This document shows positions 51,943-60,426 of a DNA stretch of 64,000 bases, piece after piece. The stretch lies in the NCBI RefSeq assembly GCF_021560035.1, contig NZ_CP074373.1:802001-866000 (forward strand). Direction: 5' to 3'. Made by a program: the position numbers and the translations under genes. The number at the start of each line of letters is the position of its first letter. Position 1 is the stretch's first letter. Under the pieces are notes generated by a model. That model was not told where the DNA came from, did not search any database, and worked only from the letters and a program-made list of their open reading frames with translations. Source of the DNA: Virgibacillus sp. NKC19-16. GTDB lineage: Bacteria; Bacillota; Bacilli; Bacillales; Amphibacillaceae.

Positions 51943-52947
51943 CTATTTCGCTAAATTTTTTCGATCTGCTGCCATTGGGGGTTGTTCCATCCAGCCATGA
52001 TCAATCATAATATTTGCCCCGTCTTCTGCATAAGCGGTTAACTCTGTTGATAAGCGCCCGTAGTGTGCGCCTAAATCTCTTCTTGGACTTGCTGCTAGTC
52101 CCACACTGTATTCCCCTATGCCGGACGCTATTAAAACGGTAACCAATTCCATCATCATCTTATCTGAAAATGGAGAAACCGTTGAATCTGTTACTTCAGG
52201 TGTCATTATTAATGCGCTATTAGACAGATAATCATCACTTAAAATAGAGCTAAATACTTTTACATGTTTTCCGGAAATTTCACGCCCTCTTTCAAAATAT
52301 TGCCTGACTTCCTTTGCTTGTGCGACTTGACTAAACCCGGTGATCAATGCTTGTCCTAACGCATTTCTCCTTGCATTAAAAACAAGATTGGTGATCTCAA
52401 CCCCAAGTAACGGCCTGCGATCTGCAAACCATCCTGCCAGGAATTTCTGCTTCTTTACAAAATCAATTTGTTTCGGTTTTGGAAGGCTTGGAGTGCGAAT
52501 ATAAAACCCTTTTTCCTTAGCTAATTCCTTTAGTTGTCTATGCAGATTCTGGGTGGCCGTTAAATTTTCAGCGTAAAAGTCGATCACATCTTTCCGCTCA
52601 ACAGATATAAGGGAAGCTGTATTTGTTACGAGAGCTATATTTGTCATATTTAGCATGTATTCCAGATAAAGTTTGTCTGAGAAAAGACGCGGTGCTTCTA
52701 CATTGACATCTTGCTCGGTAAATCCTTTAGGGATGGGATAATCTTCCTGAATAAAAAAGTTGGTTAATTTTTCAACGTCCTGTTTCATTAGGGTTAAATT
52801 GCTTTCAAGCATAATGCGTATTTGTTCATCTTCAACATGGGACAAGAAATACGTTAATCCACATACTGCCATTGTGTCACTGTGGTATAAAGTCCAAAGT
52901 GTAGAAATTTCCGATGCGGTGAGTTCAATATGTTTGTAATCTGCCAT
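51943..52947 (-). CDS. DUF3231 protein (second copy)
   Basis: A 334-residue helical protein with two DUF3231 halves (about 8-165 and 180-325), each a four-helix bundle: IELTASEISTLWTLYHSDTMAVCGLTYFLSHVEDEQI in the first half and RRPLLGVEITNLVFNARRNALGQALITGFSQVAQAKEVRQYFERG in the second. The sequence end DGANIMIDHGWMEQPPMAADRKNL is conserved with its neighbour. The family is found in spore formers and is distantly related to CotF-like spore coat proteins. It lies 6 bases after its paralogue, so the two arose by tandem duplication. Confidence 0.82.
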   Translation of the reverse strand: MADYKHIELTASEISTLWTLYHSDTMAVCGLTYFLSHVEDEQIRIMLESNLTLMKQDVEKLTNFFIQEDYPIPKGFTEQDVNVEAPRLFSDKLYLEYMLNMTNIALVTNTASLISVERKDVIDFYAENLTATQNLHRQLKELAKEKGFYIRTPSLPKPKQIDFVKKQKFLAGWFADRRPLLGVEITNLVFNARRNALGQALITGFSQVAQAKEVRQYFERGREISGKHVKVFSSILSDDYLSNSALIMTPEVTDSTVSPFSDKMMMELVTVLIASGIGEYSVGLAASPRRDLGAHYGRLSTELTAYAEDGANIMIDHGWMEQPPMAADRKNLAK

Positions 52948-52953
52948 TTCTGT

Positions 52954-53970
52954 TTACTCCTTCCGTTTTTTGGCTAATTCATCTCTGTCGACCATTCGTG
53001 GAGGTTCTTCTAGCCATTCATTGTCGATCATAATATTCGCTCCATCCTCTGAAAATAAGGCAATTTCCGCCATTAATCGAGTATAATGTGACGCTATATC
53101 TCTTCTAATATTTGTAGAAATACTAAGGCCATAAAATCCGATTCCCAGTGCAATCATTTCGGTGGTATGATACATGATTAACTTATCGGAAAACGGCGAG
53201 ATCTCTGCAGAATTTGTGACCAGGGGATCTGACCCCATCGGTACTGGAACGTCACTTCCTTCGAGGACTTCACTGAATATGTTTACATGTTTTTTGGCAA
53301 TGGCGATGCCGCGCTGTAAGTAGGATCTGACTTCCTTCGATTGTGCTACTTGGCTAAAGCCTGTTAATGTTGCGGCGCCAAGTGCATTTCGCTCTATATT
53401 AGAGTAAAGGTTGGCGATTTCCGGAGCGAGCAAGGGCCTGCGTTCACCAAACCAACCTGTCAGGAAATTTTGCTTTTTTACAAAGTCCACTTCTTTTGGT
53501 GCCGGGATAGAAGGTGGACGAACATAGATCCCTTTGTCTAGAGCAACCAATGTTGCTTTGTGATGAATTGCATTATAATCACTAAAGGATTTTGAGAAAT
53601 AAGCATAAACATCTTCTCTAGCAGAAAGGCTTATCGCCATTGATGCTGCATTCATTCCTAATGCACCTAACTGCATGGCGTTTTGTAACATGTACCCATC
53701 TGTATATAGTCGTGGTGCATAAATGTTCACATCTTCATTCGTAAAACCCTGTGGCTCTGGATGACCCTCGTTTTTTAGAAAATCTGTAAGGCTGGTCAAC
53801 TGATTTTGAAAAATAAGATGTGCATCTTCTATCACAGATTGTATATCCCCGTCTTCCACTTTTTCCTTGAAATAGGAAAGTACACCATCATATAAACTCG
53901 CATTCATATAATTTCCCCAAATTTGAGCTAGTTCTGAAGCTGTTAAAGGAATATTATTACTTGCCTCCAT
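52954..53970 (-). CDS. DUF3231 protein (first copy)
   Basis: A 338-residue paralogue of the downstream gene, with the same double four-helix layout: IPLTASELAQIWGNYMNASLYDGVLSYFKEKVEDGDI, PKEVDFVKKQNFLTGWFGERRPLLAPEIANLYSNIERNALGAATLTGFSQVAQSKEVRSYLQRG and the end DGANIMIDNEWLEEPPRMVDRDEL. The two copies have diverged widely, so the duplication is old. It is divergent from the ger operon. Ribosome site AAGGAGGA. Confidence 0.82.
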   Translation of the reverse strand: MEASNNIPLTASELAQIWGNYMNASLYDGVLSYFKEKVEDGDIQSVIEDAHLIFQNQLTSLTDFLKNEGHPEPQGFTNEDVNIYAPRLYTDGYMLQNAMQLGALGMNAASMAISLSAREDVYAYFSKSFSDYNAIHHKATLVALDKGIYVRPPSIPAPKEVDFVKKQNFLTGWFGERRPLLAPEIANLYSNIERNALGAATLTGFSQVAQSKEVRSYLQRGIAIAKKHVNIFSEVLEGSDVPVPMGSDPLVTNSAEISPFSDKLIMYHTTEMIALGIGFYGLSISTNIRRDIASHYTRLMAEIALFSEDGANIMIDNEWLEEPPRMVDRDELAKKRKE

Positions 53971-54107
53971 GAAAAGTCCTCCTTAAGGATTGTGTCCATA
54001 GTTTGTCGTAAATCAGTGCGTTTATACATGGCTGATGCTTTTGTATAAATATACGTAATCAGGGAAAACAAAGGGAAACAGCTCATCAAGTGATTGAGGT
54101 GCAAGAA

Positions 54108-55664
54108 ATGGTATTGCGTTCACGTTCTAAACGAAACAAAAATCAAACAGCGAAGCCAAAAGAAGAGAATTTTTCGATTGAAATTTTCAAAGATCTGAAT
54201 AAAAATTTAGATAATCTTAAAAAAATGCTTGATGAACCGGATGATTTGATTGTACGGGAGTTCACACTTCATTCTACGGAGCAGAAATGTGCCATTGCCT
54301 ATATAGATGGATTAGTCGATAAGTATGTCGTACATAACAGCATTCTCAAGAACCTTCAAATACGGATGGATAACCAGCAATTACCAACCGAAAAACAAGC
54401 GCTTTTTGATGAAATTTACAGTGAAGTGATTTCGATTGGCAATGTCGAAAAAGGAACAACATTAGACGCTGTTTCTGCTGGTATTCTTTCCGGTAGTACC
54501 ATTCTTTATTTGGAGGGTTTGGATAAAGTAATAATCATGTCGACAATAGGATGGGAAACCCGTTCCGTCGAAGCACCGACGACAGAACAGGTTATACGTG
54601 GATCCAAAGAAGGATTTGTTGAAAATATCAGAACAAATACGTCGCTTATCAGGCGGAGTCTTCAGGATCCCAATCTGCGCTTTCAGTCACATAAAATCGG
54701 GCGTCGTTCCCAGAAAAGCCTTAACGTGGCGTATATTGCCGGAGTCAGCAATCCAGATATTGTAAAGGAAGTAAATCGGCGTATTGAATCGATTGATATG
54801 GATTATGCTCCGGAGTCCGGTTTTATTGAACAATGGATTGAAGATAGTTTCTTATCACCTTTTCCACAGATGTTAAATACGGAGAGGTCGGATAAGGCGG
54901 CTGCCGCGCTTACGCAAGGAAAAATTGTGATTTTACTCGACGGTACGCCGTTTGTATTGATTGCTCCAACGACGTTAGGCAATACACTGCAATCTCCGGA
55001 AGATTATTATGAACGTTGGATGATTGGATCCCTGATACGGATATTAAGGTATTTGGCTGCTTTTTTCACCCTATTTCTACCTGCTTTATATATTGCATTG
55101 GTTTCCTATCAACAGGGAATGATTCCGTCTGATTTAGCCTTCTCGATTGCTGCTACAAGAGACGGGGTACCTTTTCCTGCCTTTGTGGAAGCAGTTATGA
55201 TGGGAATCGTCATGGAATTACTGCGAGAGGCTGGAGCACGCTTACCGACATCCATTGGACAAACGATTGGAATTGTTGGTGGGCTGGTTATTGGGGATGC
55301 TGCGGTGCAGGCAGGGATCGTAAGTCCGGTCATGGTCATTGTGGTTGCATTAACGGCCATTGCATCCTTTGCCGTACCTGAATATAGTACAGCAATTGCA
55401 TTTCGAATGATTCGCTTTGCGACCATGATTTCAGCGGCTGTACTCGGGCTGTATGGCATTATTATTGTTTACATTGCAGTCAATATCCATATCGTAAACT
55501 TAAAAAGCTTCGGAGTTCCTTATTCTACGCCTTTTGCCCCGACATTTCTAAATGACTTTAAGGATCTTGTTACACGTGCACCTATACCATCACTGGAAAC
55601 ACGGCCACAATATCTGAAGCCAGATGACGATAAGTCTGCAAACAGAGGGGACTCGAGCAAATGA
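54108..55664 (+). CDS. GerA-family germinant receptor subunit A
   Basis: A 518-residue GerAA-type protein: a soluble N-terminal part of about 300 residues (SIEIFKDLNKNLDNLKKML, FVENIRTNTSLIRRSLQDPNLRFQSHKIGRRS, APTTLGNTLQSPEDYYERWMIGS) and then five membrane segments with LPALYIALVSYQQGMIPSDLAFSIAATRDGVPFPAFVEAVMMGIVMELLREAGARLP, the most conserved block of the family. A-subunits form the oligomeric ion channel of the receptor in the spore inner membrane. The ATG at 54108 has GAGGTG upstream and is preferred over the GTG at 54090. It overlaps subunit B by 4 bases. Confidence 0.93.
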   Translation: MVLRSRSKRNKNQTAKPKEENFSIEIFKDLNKNLDNLKKMLDEPDDLIVREFTLHSTEQKCAIAYIDGLVDKYVVHNSILKNLQIRMDNQQLPTEKQALFDEIYSEVISIGNVEKGTTLDAVSAGILSGSTILYLEGLDKVIIMSTIGWETRSVEAPTTEQVIRGSKEGFVENIRTNTSLIRRSLQDPNLRFQSHKIGRRSQKSLNVAYIAGVSNPDIVKEVNRRIESIDMDYAPESGFIEQWIEDSFLSPFPQMLNTERSDKAAAALTQGKIVILLDGTPFVLIAPTTLGNTLQSPEDYYERWMIGSLIRILRYLAAFFTLFLPALYIALVSYQQGMIPSDLAFSIAATRDGVPFPAFVEAVMMGIVMELLREAGARLPTSIGQTIGIVGGLVIGDAAVQAGIVSPVMVIVVALTAIASFAVPEYSTAIAFRMIRFATMISAAVLGLYGIIIVYIAVNIHIVNLKSFGVPYSTPFAPTFLNDFKDLVTRAPIPSLETRPQYLKPDDDKSANRGDSSK

Positions 55665-56767
55665 AAAAATTTGAATATGCGGACGAGAAAATTACGGAAA
55701 GAGAAATCATGTTTGCCATTCCTTCCATCGTGGTGGGGGTAGGAATTCTTTCCCTCCCAAAAGATTTAGCGGCAGCAACTGTCTCCTCAGACGGGTGGAT
55801 TCCATTACTGATTGCAGGGGGCATCGTTGCTTTTATCACCTGGGTTGTGGCTAAGATCTCAGCAAGCTTTCCGCAGCAAGATTTCCTTACCTATGCATCC
55901 AAAATAATGACGAAACCTGTCGCAATTGTTATAACATTTCTGTTTGCGGTTATCGCATTAAATGTAGCCGCACTTACTGTTCGCAGAATCGCTGACATTT
56001 CCAAGCATTATTTATTTGATCGTACACCTGTTGAAGTTATCGCATTTACCTTCTTGCTTCTTGTCGTATACGGTGTTTCAGGTTCAAGGGCAGGGTTATT
56101 TCGACTGAATATCATGTTCCTGCCTATTATTCTCTTTATTTCTGTTCTCATTTTAGCATTCAATATAGGTTGGTTTAAACTGGAAGGTTTACTGCCGGTG
56201 TTCCAAACAAGCTTTAGCGGGTATATGGAAGGGCTAGGTACAAGTATTACGTCCTATACGGGATTTGGTATTGTATGGTTTTATATCGCACTCGTGAAAC
56301 AACCGGAAAAAGCCCCGAAGAAGGCTGTGCTTGGCATGTTTATACCCATCGTTTTATATATTTTGTTTTTCATAGCAACTATCGGCGTATTTGGGAATGC
56401 AGTTACCGCAAACCTGCTTTATCCCACCATCGAGTTAGGTAAGGTCGTTGATGTCCCGGGAGGATTCTTTCAACGGTTTGAATCCATCTTCTTTGTAATT
56501 TGGATCATGGCAATTTTTAACTCCACAGCAATGGCACTGGATGTAGGTGTTTTTGCGATGAATTCCATTTTCAAAAATACAAAGAAAATCAAGTTAATTT
56601 TTATTTTAGCACCAATCGTATATCTCATTAGTATGTTCCCGAAAACCATAGTAGAGGTATCCACATTTTCAAGCATAATCGGTTATACAGCCTTTCTATT
56701 TACTGTATTTACGATGGTGCTGCTACTTGTTACTGCTAAATTGAGGGGAGTGAAGCGGGGTGAATAA
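55661..56767 (+). CDS. GerB-family germinant receptor subunit B
   Basis: A 368-residue membrane protein of the APC superfamily (ten membrane segments) that binds the germinant. ITEREIMFAIPSIVVGVGILSLPKDLAA is the TM1 region with the unwound GVGIL segment, and later blocks are SYTGFGIVWFYIALVKQPEKAPK and VDVPGGFFQRFESIFFVIWIMAIFNSTAMALD. Its start overlaps the end of A and its end overlaps C by 8 bases, so all are translated from one message. Confidence 0.93.
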   Translation: MKKFEYADEKITEREIMFAIPSIVVGVGILSLPKDLAAATVSSDGWIPLLIAGGIVAFITWVVAKISASFPQQDFLTYASKIMTKPVAIVITFLFAVIALNVAALTVRRIADISKHYLFDRTPVEVIAFTFLLLVVYGVSGSRAGLFRLNIMFLPIILFISVLILAFNIGWFKLEGLLPVFQTSFSGYMEGLGTSITSYTGFGIVWFYIALVKQPEKAPKKAVLGMFIPIVLYILFFIATIGVFGNAVTANLLYPTIELGKVVDVPGGFFQRFESIFFVIWIMAIFNSTAMALDVGVFAMNSIFKNTKKIKLIFILAPIVYLISMFPKTIVEVSTFSSIIGYTAFLFTVFTMVLLLVTAKLRGVKRGE

Positions 56768-57938
56768 ATATGTTTTCATACTTATCTGCTCATCCTTGGT
56801 GATTCTACTCACAGGGTGTTGGGATGAAATAGATATTGAAGAGCGTGGATTTATCGTTGGATCTGCTATTGATTTAGCTGAAAACCATGAAGCGGACAAA
56901 CCACAAGTGACGGTGACGAACCAGTTCGTCGTTCCTAGTGGATTAGGTAGCCCTGCAGAGGCTGGTGGCGGAGGAAAAGCCTTCGAAAATTTGTCTGTTA
57001 GCGGTGGGAGTATATTTGAGATTTTTCGGGAAATGGGAACACTAAATAACACGGTTCCGTTTCGTGAACATTTAAAAATAATAATTGTATCGGAAGAAGT
57101 AGCAAGAGAGCCGGACTTATTTTCAAGCCTTATGGACACCTATGTTCGAGATCATGAAATGCGTAGAGAGGTCAGGGTACTCATTTCACAAGGGGATGCC
57201 CGTGAGATACTGGAAATAGAACCGGAAAATGAAGAACTTCCTGCCATGTATATTAACGATGTGATTGAAAACCGAGATCGGAATCTCGAAACATTGACCC
57301 CGGTAAGGATTGGTGATATTCATGAATTTTTACTAGACGGGAGCAGTTACGTTATTCCGAGGATAACGCCCAGGGGTAATAAAGTAGAATACCAGGGTGC
57401 AGGTGTATTTTATGGACATGATAACAGTATAGCCGGAGTACTGAATGACGACGAAGCGACAGGATTGAATCTGATTAATGGCAATAAAAAGGGTGGGACC
57501 ATAAATTTTGAAGTTGAAGGACGACCCATGACGTTTGAGATTGAAAATATGAAAAAAAATATAAAAATAGATGCAAAAGACGTAGAAAATATAAATATAT
57601 CCATTACAGTTGATGCAGAAGGTGTTATATCAGAGATGTTTGGGGATAGAAGTCTCTTGCAACCGGAATATATGTCGGAAATTGAAGGAAATGCCAGTAA
57701 AAAAATGGAAGAACTAATGAACGGAGTGCTGGAAAAAGGACAGAATGAATTAGGTGTCGACTTTTTTGATTTTCATAATATATTAAAACAAAACCATTAT
57801 AAGAAGTGGGAGCAAATAAAGGATAACTGGGATCACGGTGATAATATTTTTGCCCAGAGTAATATTGACGTGTCAGCAAACATCACTGTCCGTTCAACTG
57901 GAGCCAGTGATCGGACAAAAAGTCAGGGAAGAGAGTGA
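56760..57938 (+). CDS. Ger(x)C-family germinant receptor lipoprotein subunit C
   Basis: A 392-residue lipoprotein: signal peptide ending in VILLTGCWDEIDIEERGF, the family hallmark (lipid-modified Cys near residue 21). The GerAC-like domains follow, with PFREHLKIIIVSEEVAREPD and FDFHNILKQNHYKKWEQIKDNW at the C-terminus. It starts at a GTG within the end of subunit B. Together with A and B it forms a full GerA-type receptor. Confidence 0.93.
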   Translation: MNKYVFILICSSLVILLTGCWDEIDIEERGFIVGSAIDLAENHEADKPQVTVTNQFVVPSGLGSPAEAGGGGKAFENLSVSGGSIFEIFREMGTLNNTVPFREHLKIIIVSEEVAREPDLFSSLMDTYVRDHEMRREVRVLISQGDAREILEIEPENEELPAMYINDVIENRDRNLETLTPVRIGDIHEFLLDGSSYVIPRITPRGNKVEYQGAGVFYGHDNSIAGVLNDDEATGLNLINGNKKGGTINFEVEGRPMTFEIENMKKNIKIDAKDVENINISITVDAEGVISEMFGDRSLLQPEYMSEIEGNASKKMEELMNGVLEKGQNELGVDFFDFHNILKQNHYKKWEQIKDNWDHGDNIFAQSNIDVSANITVRSTGASDRTKSQGRE

Positions 57939-57944
57939 TAATAC

Positions 57945-58091
57945 ATGTGGGAAAAAGTGTTGGGCGTATTACCTGAAAATATGATCATCATATGCGCCGT
58001 ACTTATGTTTGTTGTACCCTATTCTGTTTATAAAATTAATCAGAAACTGCATAAGTACGGGGATCCGCCTTGGAAGAAGACGGAGAAATAG
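57945..58091 (+). CDS. Small membrane protein of the ger operon, 48 residues
   Basis: ATG at 57945, 6 bases after the stop of subunit C, with GAGAGTGAT before it. The protein starts MWEKVLGVLPENM, has a single membrane segment (about 13-31) and a basic tail ending in PPWKKTEK. Several germinant receptor operons carry a fourth, small membrane D-type subunit that modulates germination, but those usually have two membrane segments and about 70-80 residues. So this is either a short D-type analogue or an unrelated small protein. Confidence 0.65.
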   Translation: MWEKVLGVLPENMIIICAVLMFVVPYSVYKINQKLHKYGDPPWKKTEK

Positions 58092-58104
58092 GATATAGAA
58101 GTCA

Positions 58105-58185
58105 CACAAAACGGGCTAGGACCGCTTCAAAACGGGAGAGAACAACGCCGAATCGGGAGACAGCGTCAGGAACGGGAATTTCACC
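58105..58185. repeat. 21-bp periodic repeat cluster, CGGGAGA type
   Basis: Cores ACGGGCT (58111), ACGGGAG (58132), TCGGGAG (58153) and ACGGGAA (58172) with steps of 21, 21 and 19 bases. It lies between the ger operon and the amidase gene and clearly belongs to the same family as the clusters at 51.3 and 60.1 kb. Confidence 0.75.
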
Positions 58186-58237
58186 AGAGATCTTCACCTA
58201 TGATACAATATGGGAAAAATAGTAAAGAGGTGCAGAA

Positions 58238-59743
58238 ATGGATCTTAAAGACTATGTAACCCTAGACGCAACAGCAATGGCAGAATTAGTGAAAGCGCGG
58301 GAAGTAACACCGATAGAACTGCTGGAATTGAGCTTTCAGCAACTGGAAAAGGTCAACCCAGCATTAAATGCTGTGACACATACTAGGAAGGAAAAGGCTT
58401 TTGCAGAGGCGGAACGAGTGGGAGGAGGCCCGTTCGGTGGTGTGCCGATTTTATTGAAAAATCTTTCCCAAAGTTTAAAAGGGGAGCCGCTAACTTCCGG
58501 CTCTCCGCTGTTAATGTCAACCGTTGCGGAGCAGGATTCCAATATGGTGAAGAAATTCCGTGAGGCGGGTTTCCAATTTGTAGGGCATACTAACACACCG
58601 GAATTTGGGCTAAAAAATATAACCGAGCCTGAATTGCATGGACCAACAAGAAATCCATGGGACACCAATTACTCCCCGGGCGGTTCCAGCGGGGGATCTG
58701 CCTCTGCGATTGCAGCAGGGATTGTCCCATTAGCAGGAGCAAGTGATGGAGGCGGGTCGATCCGAATTCCAGCTTCGTTTACCGGGGTGTTTGGCTTGAA
58801 ACCAACACGTGGACGCACACCGGTAGGACCAGGTGTTGGACGTCAGTGGCAGGGTGCATCGATTGGTTTTGTCCTAAGTCGAAGTGTTCGGGATAGTGCA
58901 GCAATGCTTGATCAGCTTCAAGTTGTCCAGCCGGAAGCAGCATTCCATACACCGTTATTTCCGGGAAGCTATAAAGAGTCGATGCAGCATCCATTTGAGA
59001 AATCACTCCGAATCGCATACAGTACGAAATCTCCTGTTGGCACACCTGTTTCCGAAGATGCGAAATTGGCTGTTGAGAAAACAGGGAAATGGCTGGAAAG
59101 TCAGGGTCACGTCGTTGAGGAAAAAGAAAATGATGTCGACGGGATCCAACTAATGAAAGATTATTATGTGATGAATAGTGGAGAAATCTCTGCCTTAGTG
59201 GCGCGATTAGAAAGAGGTATCGGGCGAGCGATTACAGCGGACGATGTGGAAATTGAAACATGGCTCCTGAATCAGGCAGGGAAGTCTGTTTCTGCCGCGG
59301 AATTTTCAGCAAGTCTGTCTTCATGGGATACGGCTGCAGCACAAATGGCGCGTTTACATGAAACGTATGATTTTTATATCACACCAGCTTCCGCATATAC
59401 AGCACCAAAAGTTGGGGAATTAACACATACACGGGAGGAACAAAAGGAACTGCGGTCACGGGTTAATGAGCTGAACAAGCAGGAGCAGCAGGATCTCGTA
59501 TACGACATGTTCCTGCCAAGCCTAACGTACACACCATTTACCCAGCTAGCTAATTTAACCGGACAACCAGCAATGTCCGTACCAGTACACCTATCAGAAG
59601 CCGGACTCCCTTTAGGCGTCCAAGTAATGGCATCCAAGGGAGAAGAGAACCGGTTGCTGCAGCTCGCTTATCAGCTGGAGCAGAGCGGCGCTTTTGAGGA
59701 GGCTGCCTGGTCTGCCTCTTACTCCTCTAACGTGTTAAAGTGA
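58238..59743 (+). CDS. Amidase-signature family amidase
   Basis: A 501-residue amidase. The catalytic Ser-cisSer-Lys triad is visible: Lys in [12 protein letters not shown] (near residue 75), and the serines in the glycine/serine-rich signature [52 protein letters not shown] (about 145-195). The C-terminal [27 protein letters not shown] is also typical. There are no signs of a GatA role: gatC and gatB are not adjacent. The substrate is unknown; an AbgT transporter gene 700 bases downstream would fit amide-linked aminoacyl compounds, which is inference. Confidence 0.87.
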   Translation: MDLKDYVTLDATAMAELVKAREVTPIELLELSFQQLEKVNPALNAVTHTRKEKAFAEAERVGGGPFGGVPILLKNLSQSLKGEPLTSGSPLLMSTVAEQDSNMVKKFREAGFQFVGHTNTPEFGLKNITEPELHGPTRNPWDTNYSPGGSSGGSASAIAAGIVPLAGASDGGGSIRIPASFTGVFGLKPTRGRTPVGPGVGRQWQGASIGFVLSRSVRDSAAMLDQLQVVQPEAAFHTPLFPGSYKESMQHPFEKSLRIAYSTKSPVGTPVSEDAKLAVEKTGKWLESQGHVVEEKENDVDGIQLMKDYYVMNSGEISALVARLERGIGRAITADDVEIETWLLNQAGKSVSAAEFSASLSSWDTAAAQMARLHETYDFYITPASAYTAPKVGELTHTREEQKELRSRVNELNKQEQQDLVYDMFLPSLTYTPFTQLANLTGQPAMSVPVHLSEAGLPLGVQVMASKGEENRLLQLAYQLEQSGAFEEAAWSASYSSNVLK

Positions 59744-59763
59744 TGATGTGTAAGAACAGGGAA

Positions 59764-59820
59764 TGGGGTCTGTCCCTTGCTACGCTAACGCGTTAATGTA
59801 GCTAGGACAGACCCCGTTTC
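59764..59820 (+). terminator. Terminator after amidase
   Basis: GGGGTCTGTCC (59765-59775) pairs with GGACAGACCCC (59805-59815), with an inner AACGCGTT palindrome, then GTTTCT. The T run is poor but the stem is strong. Confidence 0.65.
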
Positions 59821-59918
59821 TAGGTATAAATGACCTTTTATATTTGGTTTTTTACTTGATAAAATGATGTTATTAAAATAGGTAATAAATTCCATTTTTC
59901 GTAAAAGGGGTCAATGTT

Positions 59919-60059
59919 ATGAACAGATTTGAGATGTTAGTTGATGAATTTAAAACAAAGCTAGGGCGTGATTTGTCAAAGAAGGAGCTAGAATGGATCA
60001 AATGGGTAGTGGATAGGGAAAAAGGTGAGGAATCTCTTAGTTTGGGCGATTGTAAATGA
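59919..60059 (+). CDS. Hypothetical 46-residue soluble protein
   Basis: ATG at 59919 with AAAAGGGG 8-10 bases upstream and a stop at 60057-60059. The protein is a charged helical peptide (MNRFEMLVDEFKTKLGRDLSKKELEWIKWVVDREKGEE...). The pattern of a helix, KxLSKKELEWIKW and a charged end resembles small Bacillales proteins of unknown role. The good ribosome site and codon use support a real gene. Confidence 0.55.
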   Translation: MNRFEMLVDEFKTKLGRDLSKKELEWIKWVVDREKGEESLSLGDCK

Positions 60060-60104
60060 GGTACGTCACAGAATTCGTATCAACCTTATATATGCAGATA
60101 CATC

Positions 60105-60245
60105 GTCTGAAATCGGGTGAGCACCAAATCGGGAGAGAGCACGTCCGAAACGGGAGAGGACAGCATCAATCGGGAGACGGCATCCTCAAACCGGGAAACA
60201 ACGCATCCTTACCGTGAGACACCACACCCAAATCGGCAGCCACCA
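60105..60245. repeat. 21-bp periodic repeat cluster, CGGGAGA type (longest)
   Basis: Cores start at 60113 (TCGGGTGA), 60129 (TCGGGAGA), 60150 (ACGGGAGA), 60170 (TCGGGAGA), 60191 (CCGGGAAA), 60212 (CCGTGAGA) and 60233 (TCGGCAG). The steps are 16, 21, 20, 21, 21 and 21 bases. The ~13-base spacers are all different. It fills most of the 367-base gap before the AbgT gene; no gene is seen there. Confidence 0.8.
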
Positions 60246-60426
60246 ACCCGGTATCAATACCAACGCTCCTCCTATTCTGAGTATAAAGAATAATTCCACT
60301 ATTTTTACTTCACATTTCCCTATTTAAATTTGTCCACATCCCCTATATAATAGTCGTTACGCAATATTACTTTACAAATTATTATCAGAATATTACCGAT
60401 ATAGCAACAAGGAAGGGGAATTATCG

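Noticed and set aside
60105-60245. CRISPR array
   Set aside because: Cores are only 7-9 bases and imperfect, the period is 21 bases, spacers are 12-14 bases, and no cas genes are near.
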